In this document: piece by piece, positions 17,395 through 25,743 of the stretch
Numbering within the stretch: the stretch's first letter is position 1
Layout: each line of letters opens with the position of its first letter
From: Janthinobacterium rivuli
GTDB lineage: Bacteria; Pseudomonadota; Gammaproteobacteria; Burkholderiales; Burkholderiaceae_D
DNA: 64,000 nt
Direction: 5' to 3'
Assembly (NCBI RefSeq): GCF_029690045.1
Contig: NZ_CP121464.1
Location: 3,100,001-3,164,000 of the forward strand
Notes under the pieces: generated by a model
Told to the model about the DNA's origin: nothing
Database searches by the model: none
The model's input: only the letters and a program-made list of their open reading frames with translations
Program-made: the position numbers and the translations under genes

Positions 17395-18951
17395 TCAGCC
17401 GTGCGGCATGGCGATTTTTTCCATCACGGCGCGCAGCAGCGTGGCGCCTGGCGCCGCGGCCGGGGCCGAGCGCCAGGCGACGATGCCGTCCGGCCGGACG
17501 ATCACGGCGCCGTCATCGCCTGTGCCGTAGGTGTCGCCGAAGGCCTGATCGGCGGGGAAGAGCACATCGGCGCCGATGAGCAAGGTCTTCAACGATAGGT
17601 GCGCGGCGGCGGCGGACCAGCGGGGATCGGCTGTCAGCAGCACGAAATCGTCGGTCAAGAGGTCGATGCTGGAGACGCTGTTGCCGCGATGCCGGACCCA
17701 TACGTGGGGCGCGCGCGTGCCGGGCTGGCCAGCCCAGTCGCGCGGGTGGGCGGCCGGCGGCAGCGCCGCATCCGCGCCAAGGATGGCGCCAGAGCGCGTC
17801 AACTGGCCCAGTTCCATCGCCAGGTTGCCATACAAGGGTTCGTTCTGGTAGCCGTCGCCGACCCATTTCGCGTAGTCCGGCCGGGCGAAGGTTTGCTGGT
17901 GCCGCAGCCAGGCGATGGGCCGGCGCTCATCCGTATAGGTGTCGAGCAGGGCGGGGCGCGATTGTTGCCGCACGACCCTTTGCAGCTTCCATGCCAGGTT
18001 GTAGACGTCGTCGATGCCCGTGTTGGCGCCGTAGCCGCCCCGCGTGGGGGGCAATTGGTGGGCCGCATCGCCGGCCAGGAAAATGCGCCCTTCGCTGAAC
18101 CTGTCCGCGATCAGCCCGGCCAGCTCCCAGCGCCCCGTGGTGATCAGCTCGAAGGCCATGTCCTTGCCCAGGGCCTGGCGGATCAGCGCCCGCAATTGCG
18201 CGTCAGTGCTGTCGCTTTGTTCTTCAAACATGAGGAACCAGCGCCCGTCCGAATACGTGCCCAGAAAACCCTTGAAGCCTGGCTGATCGATATCGAACTG
18301 GCGGATACCCCGTTCCAGAAAAGTATCCGCCTCCGCGCAGCGGAACAGCACGCTGCGCAGCACGCGCAGGGGACCGGCGCCCTGGCGCGCGATGCCCAGC
18401 TGTTCGCGGATGGGGCTGGCCGCGCCATCGGCGGCGATCAGGTAATCGGCCGTGACGGCATAGCTTGCGCCCGTGTCGCGCTGGCGCAGCTGCGCCGTGA
18501 CGCGCTGCGAATCTTGCTGCACGGACAACAGTTCCACGCCCGTGCGCAGATCGGCGCCCCGTGCGCGCGCGGCCTCGCGCAGGATCGGTTCCAGCAAGTC
18601 CTGGGCGATGGCGGCGCCGGCCATGGGCGTAGCCTTGCCGTCGCGCTCTTCCTGCTGGCCTGGCGTCCACGGCAATTCCTCGTAGTGCAGACCCGCCAGA
18701 CTTTCCACGCGGGCGCGGCGCACGCTGGCGCCGGGCGGCACCTGGGGAATGCGTTCGGCGATGCCGGCGGCGCGGAAAAATTCCAGCGTGTGTTCCGTAA
18801 AGCCCGTGGCGCGTGGGTGGGCGGCGCTGCCGTGGTGTTTTTCAACGAGGATATGCGGCACGCCCCGCCATGCGAGGAAGAGCGATGCTGAAAGTCCGAC
18901 GAGACTGCCGCCGATGATGAGTACAGGGGTGTGGATTGAAGCTGGGTTCAT
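17395..18951 (-). CDS. FAD-dependent aromatic hydroxylase / Rox-like monooxygenase
   Basis: Class A flavoprotein monooxygenase of 518 residues. The N-terminal dinucleotide motif is VLIIGGSLVGLSASLFLA (G-x-G-x-x-G variant). A second FAD motif, RIFLAGDAAHQLPPTRGGYG, then GIDDVYNLAWKL, is intact and matches the PheA/TetX/anthracycline-hydroxylase subgroup. The C-terminal 150 residues form a thioredoxin-like extension of the phenol-hydroxylase type. AGGACGAC precedes the ATG at 18951. It is followed on the same strand, 61 bases later, by an acyl-CoA dehydrogenase-fold gene, so the two may act together on an aromatic compound. The substrate is unknown. Confidence 0.85.
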   Translation of the reverse strand: MNPASIHTPVLIIGGSLVGLSASLFLAWRGVPHILVEKHHGSAAHPRATGFTEHTLEFFRAAGIAERIPQVPPGASVRRARVESLAGLHYEELPWTPGQQEERDGKATPMAGAAIAQDLLEPILREAARARGADLRTGVELLSVQQDSQRVTAQLRQRDTGASYAVTADYLIAADGAASPIREQLGIARQGAGPLRVLRSVLFRCAEADTFLERGIRQFDIDQPGFKGFLGTYSDGRWFLMFEEQSDSTDAQLRALIRQALGKDMAFELITTGRWELAGLIADRFSEGRIFLAGDAAHQLPPTRGGYGANTGIDDVYNLAWKLQRVVRQQSRPALLDTYTDERRPIAWLRHQQTFARPDYAKWVGDGYQNEPLYGNLAMELGQLTRSGAILGADAALPPAAHPRDWAGQPGTRAPHVWVRHRGNSVSSIDLLTDDFVLLTADPRWSAAAAHLSLKTLLIGADVLFPADQAFGDTYGTGDDGAVIVRPDGIVAWRSAPAAAPGATLLRAVMEKIAMPHG

Positions 18952-19236
18952 GATGTCGTCCTGGGTGTTGTGCAGAGCACACTCGGTCAAGGACGTGGTG
19001 AATTTTCGCGGCAGGCGCAACGACGTTCAGGCAGCAGGGTGACGGAACGCACGCCGACGAAAAAACGGCGCACGTCCGCTTTCCGTCGTGGTCCGCGGCC
19101 CCTTGGGCTGGAATATGACCGTCCGCAGGCGGACGGCTGACCGGGGCTCACCACGCCGGTCCACCTTTTTCGACAGCACGATCTTAGCACGGGACAGTCG
19201 CGCTCCGCCAGCCCAGGGAACCCCGTGCGAAGGGCT

Positions 19237-19851
19237 TCAGGCGGCCTTGGCCAATCCTTCCGCTTCCCAGGCAGCCCTGACGCTGTCGCGCTGGGCCACT
19301 CTTGCCAGGAAGGCTTGCACATGCGCCAGCGCGGACAAATCCACGCCCAGGCCTGGCGCCCAGCCCGTGATGACGAACAGATAGGCGTCGGCGACCGTGA
19401 ACGTGTCGCCCGTCAGATAGGACTGGCCTTCCAGGCGGCTGTCCACCCATTTGTATTTCTTGCCCAGCTGCTCAATGAACAAGGCCTTGGTGGCAGCGTC
19501 GATGCGGGAATCGAACAGGGGGCTGAACGATTTATGCAGTTCGGACGTGATGTAGTTCTGCCACTCCAGCACCTTGTAGCGGGCCAGGCTGCCCACGGCT
19601 GGCAGCAGGTCTTGCTTGCCGCTCTGTTCGGCGATGTACTGGGCGATGACGGGGCCTTCGCTCAAGGTCGTGCCATCGTCGAGCTCCAGCAGCGGCACTT
19701 GTCCCTTCGGGTTGAGTTCATAGTAATTGCCGCCTTCCTGCGTCCGGTGCTGGCTCAGGTCGACTTTCACCAGCGTAAATGGCGTGCCCGTTTCGCGCAG
19801 GAGGATGTGCGGCGCCTGCGAGCAGGCGCCCGGAGAATAAAAGAGTTTCAT
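19237..19851 (-). CDS. gstA: Beta-class glutathione S-transferase
   Basis: Conjugates glutathione to electrophiles. 204 residues: an N-terminal thioredoxin-like domain (1-80) with Cys10 in YSPGACSQAPHI, the catalytic cysteine of beta-class enzymes. NPKGQVPLLELDDG and LSEGPVIAQYIAE carry the glutathione-binding residues. The C-terminal helical domain contains FTVADAYLFVITGW. Gene alone on the minus strand. Confidence 0.92.
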   Translation of the reverse strand: MKLFYSPGACSQAPHILLRETGTPFTLVKVDLSQHRTQEGGNYYELNPKGQVPLLELDDGTTLSEGPVIAQYIAEQSGKQDLLPAVGSLARYKVLEWQNYITSELHKSFSPLFDSRIDAATKALFIEQLGKKYKWVDSRLEGQSYLTGDTFTVADAYLFVITGWAPGLGVDLSALAHVQAFLARVAQRDSVRAAWEAEGLAKAA

Positions 19852-20193
19852 GGCGATCCTGTCCTTGAAAAGGTGGGGAAGATGCCACTATAGACTTGCG
19901 CCGCCGCGCGGTAAACGCATGTTCGCGCAAGTGGCCGTGCACGCTCGAAGGAGGTTTGCGCTGGCTCAAATGGCCGCCGGCGCCGCATCGTTCCAGGCAC
20001 CAGGCTTTCCAGCTCGCTGCCGGGTATTGCCGGGTTTGCTTGATGGATCAGTTTTATCGCGCAGTTTGCTCAGTTATGGCGCTGGATACTCGACGCCCGG
20101 TGTATCCGTTCACCGGAGCATTATTGAAAGCAACGCTGGGCGCATTCCCACATCTGACGGTGACATAGCCATATTTTGCAATGTATCCGCTTT
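19852..20193. other. Intergenic stretch without a recognisable gene
   Basis: Part of a 564-base gap between the GST gene and the adhesin gene. It has short open frames on both strands, but none has a convincing ribosome site, codon usage or similarity. The right part of the gap (20194-20415) holds the adhesin promoter and a roughly 170-base leader. Confidence 0.5.
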
Positions 20194-20236
20194 TCGGAGT
20201 GCTCCTATATGGCATGTGCCGTTGGGGCCATACACT
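20194..20236 (+). promoter_or_regulatory. RcsB-type box plus -10, promoter of the fimbrial adhesin
   Basis: The dyad TCGGAGTGCTCCTA occupies 20194-20207. The -10 hexamer TACACT at 20231-20236 begins exactly 37 bases after the first base of the dyad. The same box-to--10 spacing occurs at three other promoters in the window (26910, 33423 and, on the minus strand, 39203). Predicted transcription start near 20243 leaves a leader of about 170 bases. Confidence 0.6.
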
Positions 20237-20415
20237 TCATCCGCAACAACACAGGAGCGATTTCGGGCATCGATGCTTTCCATCTGAACGCCGGACATTC
20301 CTGGCTCGGGGCTGCCACGGAGCAATTGCTGCGCCGCTGGGCGCCCTCGCCAGCGCCATGATTACGTCATGAATCATCAGTAAGTTGCACCAATCAACAT
20401 ATAAAAGGTCGCGTT

Positions 20416-21540
20416 ATGAATATTGGCTCTTTACTCAAATCGGGTCTGGCCGTCGCGCTGCTGTGGGCGGTAGCCGATTCGGCTTTCGCGGTCAACTGCA
20501 CTTACTCGAACGGGATCCAGCCGGCAATAGGCAACATGCCTTTGCAAGTGTCGGCGATCACCGTCGGGCGCGACGTGCCGGTGGGTACCGAGGTGTATCG
20601 CCAGACATTCAAAATGGCCTCCGGCCAGGCAGTGACACCGGATTGCCAGAACGCGCCGTTTCAAATGTTTACCGAGTTCACGGTTGACGCCCGCTTCGGC
20701 CTGGCAACCTGGACCAGCGGGATGTATGCCAATAAAGTATACAAAACCAATATTGCGGGGTTGGGGGTTGTCATGAGCAGTCGGGGCGGTGTGCTGCCAA
20801 GACGGACCCCCACGCAGCCGAGCACCTGCACACCAGGCTATCGCTGTCTGATTCCTTTCGAGGGGCCGTCCAATTTTGAACTGATATTGATCAAGCTGGG
20901 AGACGTGACTCCCGGGGTGTTGACAAACAGCTCATTGCCGACCGTCAGCCTGTACGGCAATTTCGGCGATGCCAGAGTGCTGGGCTTCCAGATGGGCATC
21001 ACTGGCAGTCTCCAGATCGTCTCGAAGACCTGCAGCACGCCGGATGTCTCGGTGCCCATGGGCACGTATGCACCCAAAGATTTTAGCGGGACCAACAGCG
21101 CCACCGGCTGGAAGGATTTTTCCATACGCTTGAATGATTGCCCGGCGTTTCATGGAACAGTGAGCAAGACCGCTGCAAGCTGGGAGTCGCAAAGCGGCAG
21201 CTCCCCGGGCGGCACGGGGACACGCGGAACGCGTGAAGTGAACAGCCTGCGCTATCGCATCGATCCCGTTCGCATGGCCATCAACGCAGGCAATGGCGTG
21301 CTGAGCCTCGACTCCGCTGCCGCCGGGCGTCCTCCCGCCGCCGCCGGCATAGGCCTGCAGATAGCAAACCAGGCCGCTAACGCGATACCGTTGGCCAGCC
21401 TGCAGAACAGTGGCCTGACCCTGAGCTCCGCCGAACGCAGTTATGTCATCCCGCTGCGCGCGCGCTACTTGCAGACGGGCAGCAAGGTGACGCCAGGTCC
21501 GGCAAATGCGTCGGCCACGTTTACGATCAGTTATGACTAA
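20416..21540 (+). CDS. Stand-alone fimbrial tip adhesin of the chaperone-usher type
   Basis: Exported protein of 374 residues with a signal peptide ending DSAFA. It has two parts: an N-terminal, probably receptor-binding domain (residues about 26-195, with Cys pairs such as NCTYSNG/PDCQNA and STCTPGYRCL), and a C-terminal pilin domain (about 200-374) with KTCSTPDV, LNDCP and the closing strand ATFTISYD, the donor-strand-acceptor end of type 1-like subunits. AAAGG lies ahead of the ATG. No chaperone or usher gene is adjacent; the nearest set is 13 kb downstream and appears to share its regulatory box. Confidence 0.8.
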   Translation: MNIGSLLKSGLAVALLWAVADSAFAVNCTYSNGIQPAIGNMPLQVSAITVGRDVPVGTEVYRQTFKMASGQAVTPDCQNAPFQMFTEFTVDARFGLATWTSGMYANKVYKTNIAGLGVVMSSRGGVLPRRTPTQPSTCTPGYRCLIPFEGPSNFELILIKLGDVTPGVLTNSSLPTVSLYGNFGDARVLGFQMGITGSLQIVSKTCSTPDVSVPMGTYAPKDFSGTNSATGWKDFSIRLNDCPAFHGTVSKTAASWESQSGSSPGGTGTRGTREVNSLRYRIDPVRMAINAGNGVLSLDSAAAGRPPAAAGIGLQIANQAANAIPLASLQNSGLTLSSAERSYVIPLRARYLQTGSKVTPGPANASATFTISYD

Positions 21541-21725
21541 CTTGAGGAAAGATAGTGTGGGAAACGCAAGCCTCGAAACGGTTTGTTTCGTGCATCATGC
21601 TGGCCCTGGCCGCTCATGCTGCCGGTGCTGACGTGCGGCGTGACGGCGGCCGGAATGGACGCTGGCGCTCGGCTATAATCCGGGCACGTTGACAAGTCTT
21701 GCTCAACGTTATTACGAGGCCGCCC

Positions 21726-22520
21726 ATGCATAAACTGATTTCCGAACTCACCCGCCTGTATCTGTTCGAAGAACAGCAGCAATACGTCGATGCGGAGGGC
21801 GGCGCGCAGCCGCTGACGCCAGCCGTGCTGGCGCGCCATCTGTCGGGCGAGCAGACGGTGGCGGTGCAACTCGTGACCGGGAGCGGCCTGACACGTGCCT
21901 TGGTGCTGGAGTTTGGCGGCAAGGGCGGCGGCGAGGCGCACTGGAGCGCGTTGTGCACGATCGCCAATGCCGTGCAGCACGAGCTGGACTTGCCGGCGCC
22001 CGCCGTCAGCATCTCGGGCAGTGCATTCCAACTGTGGCTGTCGCTGGCCACGCCCGTACCCGTCGCGCAGGCGCGCCAATTCGTCCAATTGCTGCACTCG
22101 ACTTTCCTGCCAGCATCGACCGACATCCTCGCTATCGCGCCGCCAGACTACGTGGAACAGGCGGCGCTGCCGCCGTGCCTGCAGCCGACGGGCAAGTGGG
22201 CCGCCTTCATCCACCCCAGCATGGGCGCCGCCTTCGTTGACGAGCCGGGCCTGGACATGCCGCCGCCCCCAGCCGCGCAGCTGGGTTTCCTGGAAAGTTT
22301 GCGCAGCATCACCCCGGGACAATTCGCGCAGGCGCTGGCGAAGCTGCAGGGACATGCGGGCCTGCTTGACGCCGTGCCCGCTCCCGCCATCGCCGTATTG
22401 CCAGTGGCAACATCCGCCGCTACGCCGGGCTTGCTGCTGCAGGACGCCAGCCTGGAAGACATCGTCCGTTGGCTGCATGCGCGCAACATCGAGCCGACTT
22501 TCCGGCACCGGCTGCCGTAG
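21726..22520 (+). CDS. Protein resembling a degraded TOTE-type archaeo-eukaryotic primase domain
   Basis: 264 residues, not a known named family to me. The order of blocks parallels the primase-polymerase (AEP) domain of TOTE systems: LARHLSGEQTVAVQLV, then a hydrophobic strand LTRALVLEFGG where the family has the catalytic VDFD, then PAVSISGSAFQLWLSL where it has RSGNGAHVW, then PVPVAQARQFVQLL, and late AAFVDEP with QLGFLESL. Both metal-binding aspartates and the catalytic histidine are replaced (E/G and Q), so it is probably inactive. GAGG precedes the ATG. I infer this by recalled motif order, not by a search; it may be an unrelated fold. Confidence 0.6.
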   Translation: MHKLISELTRLYLFEEQQQYVDAEGGAQPLTPAVLARHLSGEQTVAVQLVTGSGLTRALVLEFGGKGGGEAHWSALCTIANAVQHELDLPAPAVSISGSAFQLWLSLATPVPVAQARQFVQLLHSTFLPASTDILAIAPPDYVEQAALPPCLQPTGKWAAFIHPSMGAAFVDEPGLDMPPPPAAQLGFLESLRSITPGQFAQALAKLQGHAGLLDAVPAPAIAVLPVATSAATPGLLLQDASLEDIVRWLHARNIEPTFRHRLP

Positions 22521-22573
22521 CGGGGCGCTCTTTCTCCCTGACCGCACACTACGTTAGACACCCAGGAGGCAAC

Positions 22574-23023
22574 ATGACAGTCAAGCGCATGGACAACGTC
22601 GGCATCGTGGTAGAAGACATCGATGCCGCCATTGCATTCTTCACCGAACTTGGTCTCGTTCTCGAAGGGCGCGTCCCGGTTGAAGGAGAGTGGGCAGATG
22701 GCGTCACCGGACTGCACGGCATGCGCGTCGAGATTGCCATGATGCGTACGCCGGACGGTCACAGCCGTCTGGAGTTATCCCGCTTCCTCGCGCCGCCCGT
22801 GGTCGCCGATCACCGCAACGCCCCAGTGAACGCGCTCGGCTACCTGCGCGTCATGTTTACCGTCGAGAATATCGACGATACGCTCGTCCGGCTCGTCAAA
22901 CGCGGCGCGAAGCTGGTCGGCGAAGTAGTCCAGTACGAAAACATGTACCGGCTCTGCTATATTCGCGGTCCGGAAGGAATCCTCATCGGGCTTGCCGAAC
23001 AGCTTGTGCAGAAAACGGCCTGA
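22574..23023 (+). CDS. VOC family protein (glyoxalase/bleomycin-resistance fold)
   Basis: 149 residues, two beta-alpha-beta-beta-beta units of the vicinal oxygen chelate fold. Start of the first unit is RMDNVGIVVEDIDAAIAFF, and the second begins YLRVMFTVENIDDTLVRL. The end, YRLCYIRGPEGILIGLAEQL, carries the usual metal-binding glutamate region. A perfect AGGAGG eight bases ahead fixes the ATG at 22574. Could be a dioxygenase, a lyase or a drug-binding protein. Confidence 0.87.
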   Translation: MTVKRMDNVGIVVEDIDAAIAFFTELGLVLEGRVPVEGEWADGVTGLHGMRVEIAMMRTPDGHSRLELSRFLAPPVVADHRNAPVNALGYLRVMFTVENIDDTLVRLVKRGAKLVGEVVQYENMYRLCYIRGPEGILIGLAEQLVQKTA

Positions 23024-23132
23024 GGGAATCCCACCGGATCGGCGTGTAGCCCGTTAGTGAAACAACGGCAACCGGCCAGCAGCAGTCGTTGAGTATCCAA
23101 TCAATCTTGTGCAAAAAACTGGGAGAACTACA

Positions 23133-23573
23133 TTGGGAGTAATTGCAGACTTCTTTATCGCCGGTCCAGCCGAGGCCATTCGATATGTAAATCGGATTGA
23201 CGAGCCTGACGAAGGTGAGGAAATTGCGCTTTTGTTGAATCCGGTCCACTTCAATGGCATCACAGACCTGGAAATCGGTACTCTTTGGGCCATTTTGGAA
23301 AGCAAGGAGTGGGATATAGAAAAACACATGCCTGAAGACATCTACGTTGAGGAGGACGGCGAGTCCTGGCTGCACCGTTTTCCGGACGAGCTGACAAGCC
23401 TTCTTGCAAATTCAAATGCGGACGGGTTGGAGAGCGCATCGGAGCAATGGGCAAAAACTGAAGAGATGGAGTGCGATGCAGCAGATTTGCGGCCGCTATT
23501 AAAGGATTTGCAATCGCTCGCACGGCAAGCCACCACCACGGGACAGTCCATTTATCTTTGGGGCTGTCTCTAA
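23133..23573 (+). CDS. Hypothetical acidic protein of lower GC
   Basis: 146 residues, acidic, no signal peptide or membrane segment; begins GVIADFFIAGPAEAI and ends SIYLWGCL. I do not recognise a family with certainty. The general look (small, acidic, N-terminal phrase placing the protein, aromatic C-terminus) is that of immunity-like or SMI1/YfbM-like orphan proteins. The TTG at 23133 is preferred over GTG at 23109 because GGGAGA lies seven bases ahead. Base composition is clearly lower in GC than the flanking genes, consistent with recent acquisition. Confidence 0.6.
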   Translation: MGVIADFFIAGPAEAIRYVNRIDEPDEGEEIALLLNPVHFNGITDLEIGTLWAILESKEWDIEKHMPEDIYVEEDGESWLHRFPDELTSLLANSNADGLESASEQWAKTEEMECDAADLRPLLKDLQSLARQATTTGQSIYLWGCL

Positions 23574-23608
23574 GGCTACTTCGTGGCAAGCGTATCATCG
23601 CTGAAAGG

Positions 23609-23630
23609 TCCGCTTCGCGGCTGAAGCGGA
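23609..23630. terminator. Hairpin between two convergent genes
   Basis: TCCGCTTC and GAAGCGGA form a perfect 8-bp stem with a six-base loop, placed between the hypothetical gene and the nitronate monooxygenase stop. There is no clear U-tract on either strand. Confidence 0.4.
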
Positions 23631-23718
23631 TACTGCAATGCCGTCGCAGCGTCTAGCCAAGACGGCATGCCAAGGGCTTCCTTGTCCTGGCCGCCCGCAT
23701 GTCAGCGGCGTGCTGAAA

Positions 23719-24780
23719 TCAGCGCGCCATTTCCCTGGCCAAAGTCAACATCAATTCCTCCGCCCCCATTTCCCGCGCCAGCGGCGCGCCTTGGCCAGCC
23801 CATTGCGCGGCGAACTCGCTGTTGCCGTGCTGGCTGGCCAGCGCGTTCAATTGTTTGGCGGCATCGTAGGCGACCGGGTAGTCGGCCGGTGGCGGGCTGC
23901 CTGGCGCTTCGCCGTGTTCGATCAGGCGGTTCACCATGCCGCGCGCCAGGCGGCCCGAGAGCACGCTGGTCAGGCGCGTGGCCGATGCCCGCTCGCTTTT
24001 CAGGTTGGCGCGGTAGCCTGCATTGGCCGACGATTCCGGACATAGTACGAACGCCGTGCCCAGCTGGGCGGCTGCGGCGCCCAGGGCCAGCGCGGCGCGA
24101 ATGCCTCGCCCATCCATGATGCCGCCGGCGGCGATCAGGGGCAGGGCGGTGCGGCCCGCCAGCAGGCGCAGCAGCACGCTGGTGCTGTGGCGCTCGTCCG
24201 GCGCTTGCGGGTCGAACACGCCGCGATGGCCGCCCGCTTCCACGCCTTGCGCCACGATGGCGTCGACGCCGGCCTGTTCGATCAGGGCCGCCTCGCGCAG
24301 ATTGGTGGCGGTGGCCATGGTGTAGATGCCGGCCTGGCGCAGGGCCTGGACTTGCTGCGGCGTCGGCAAGCCGAAATGGAAGCTGACGACGGCGGGCCGC
24401 TGTTCAAGCAACAGATCGAATGCCGCGTCATTGCCGATGAACGTTGCGTAGATTTCGTCGAGTTCCACGGGCACGCTTGCCCCCAGCTCCGCGAACAGGG
24501 GCGCCAGATGGGCCAGCCAGGCCGCTTCGCGCCGCGCATCCCGCACGGCCGGTGCATGGCAAAACACATTGATATTGAAGGGCCCATCCGTCAGCGCGCG
24601 CGTGTCGGCTATCACCTGACGCGCCTGCGCCACCGTGCCCGCGCCGATGGCCAGCGAACCGAGGCCGCCCGCGTTCGAGACGGCGGCGGCCATGCGCGGC
24701 GTGGAGACGCCCGCCATTGGCGCCTGAATGATGGGCAGTTGCAAGCCGAGACGGTCGAGGAAGGGCTGGATTGAAGTCAT
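23719..24780 (-). CDS. Nitronate monooxygenase (2-nitropropane dioxygenase family)
   Basis: FMN-dependent TIM-barrel enzyme that oxidises alkyl nitronates such as propionate 3-nitronate. 353 residues. Motifs: [13 protein letters not shown] at the N-terminus, [11 protein letters not shown], the substrate-base His in [18 protein letters not shown], and [13 protein letters not shown] with the FMN phosphate loop and [13 protein letters not shown]. The ATG at 24780 has AGGAAA at the proper distance. It is divergent from a LysR gene across 87 bases, so it is probably that regulator's target. Confidence 0.92.
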   Translation of the reverse strand: MTSIQPFLDRLGLQLPIIQAPMAGVSTPRMAAAVSNAGGLGSLAIGAGTVAQARQVIADTRALTDGPFNINVFCHAPAVRDARREAAWLAHLAPLFAELGASVPVELDEIYATFIGNDAAFDLLLEQRPAVVSFHFGLPTPQQVQALRQAGIYTMATATNLREAALIEQAGVDAIVAQGVEAGGHRGVFDPQAPDERHSTSVLLRLLAGRTALPLIAAGGIMDGRGIRAALALGAAAAQLGTAFVLCPESSANAGYRANLKSERASATRLTSVLSGRLARGMVNRLIEHGEAPGSPPPADYPVAYDAAKQLNALASQHGNSEFAAQWAGQGAPLAREMGAEELMLTLAREMAR

Positions 24781-24816
24781 GATGTTTCCTTCATGAAGTT
24801 GAGGATGCTGCATTCA

Positions 24817-24838
24817 ATTCGTATTTTGAGAATATAAT
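24817..24838 (+). promoter_or_regulatory. LysR-type box and -10 in the divergent region
   Basis: ATTC-N9-GAAT (24817-24833) contains the T-N11-A signature of LysR operators. It directly abuts a consensus -10 TATAAT (24833-24838) for the lysR gene, as expected for autoregulation. Confidence 0.5.
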
Positions 24839-24867
24839 AGCATAATCATTTTCAAATGGAGAATACG

Positions 24868-25743
24868 ATGGGGTTGGAATCATTGCGGATTTTTTGCTCT
24901 GTCGCCAGTGAGCTGAGTGTGACCCAGGCCGCCGCCAGGCTGGGCCGCGCGCCGTCCAGCGTCACCACGCGCATCCAGCAGCTGGAAGCCGATATCGGCG
25001 CGGAACTGTTCGTGCGCACCAATAAACGCATGGCCCTGACGGCGGCCGGCGAGCGCTTTCTCGAGTATGCGCAGCGTTTGCTGGCGCTGGCGGAAGAAGC
25101 GCGGCACGTCGTCACCGGCGGGAGAGAGGGCGGCACCTTGCGCGTCGGTAGCATGGAAAGCACGGCGGCCAGCCGGCTGCCGGCCCTGCTGGCCGCGTAT
25201 CACGCCCGCCATCCGGCCACGCGCCTGGCGCTGAGCACGGGGCCGTCGCGCCCCCTGATCGAGCAGGTGCGCACGGGCTTGCTCGACTGTGCTTTCGTCG
25301 CCTTGCCGCCCGCCTTCGGCGGCGCCGCCGCATTGGAAGAGCTGGGCCTGGCATCGACAGCCGTGTGGCGCGAGGAACTGTGTTTGCTGCTGCCGGCCAG
25401 CGAAGGGCAGGTGCGCCGTGCTGCGGACGTGCGCACGCGCTCGCTGGCGGCGTTTCCGCAGGGCTGCACCTACCGCGGCATCGCCGAAGAGCTGCTGGGC
25501 GTGGCCGGCAGCACGCAGTGGCAGGTGCAGGAGCTGAGTTCGTATCACACCATGATCGCCTGCGTGGCGGCCGGCGCCTGCGTGACCCTGCTGCCGGCCA
25601 GCGTGCTGGCGCTGTCGGACGCGCCGGCCACCTTGATAACCTTGCCCGCAGGGCAGATTGACACCGTGCTGGTGTGGCGCGCCGGGTTCGACGTGCCCGC
25701 CTTTCAGCATTTGCTGGCGCAACTCGGCCAGGCGGCGCCGTGA
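24868..25743 (+). CDS. LysR family transcription regulator
   Basis: 291 residues. N-terminal winged helix (about 1-60) with SVTQAAARLGRAPSSVTTRIQQLE split by the turn at RAPSS, and the ALTAAGERFLEYA helix. The rest is a two-lobed periplasmic-binding-protein effector domain (about 90-288). GGAG six bases upstream selects ATG 24868 rather than 24856. It is divergent from the nitronate monooxygenase and its stop overlaps the GTG of an MFS gene, so it probably controls both. The effector is unknown. Confidence 0.9.
   Translation: MGLESLRIFCSVASELSVTQAAARLGRAPSSVTTRIQQLEADIGAELFVRTNKRMALTAAGERFLEYAQRLLALAEEARHVVTGGREGGTLRVGSMESTAASRLPALLAAYHARHPATRLALSTGPSRPLIEQVRTGLLDCAFVALPPAFGGAAALEELGLASTAVWREELCLLLPASEGQVRRAADVRTRSLAAFPQGCTYRGIAEELLGVAGSTQWQVQELSSYHTMIACVAAGACVTLLPASVLALSDAPATLITLPAGQIDTVLVWRAGFDVPAFQHLLAQLGQAAP

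Noticed and set aside
19119..19136. Perfect dyad CCGTCCGC-AG-GCGGACGG between the GST and monooxygenase genes
   Set aside because: A two-base loop cannot form a normal hairpin, it is not close to a promoter I can define, and no matching copy was seen; role unclear.
19850..20287. Plus-strand open frame in the gap before the adhesin
   Set aside because: Starts without ribosome site, poor codon usage, no similarity, and overlaps the adhesin promoter.
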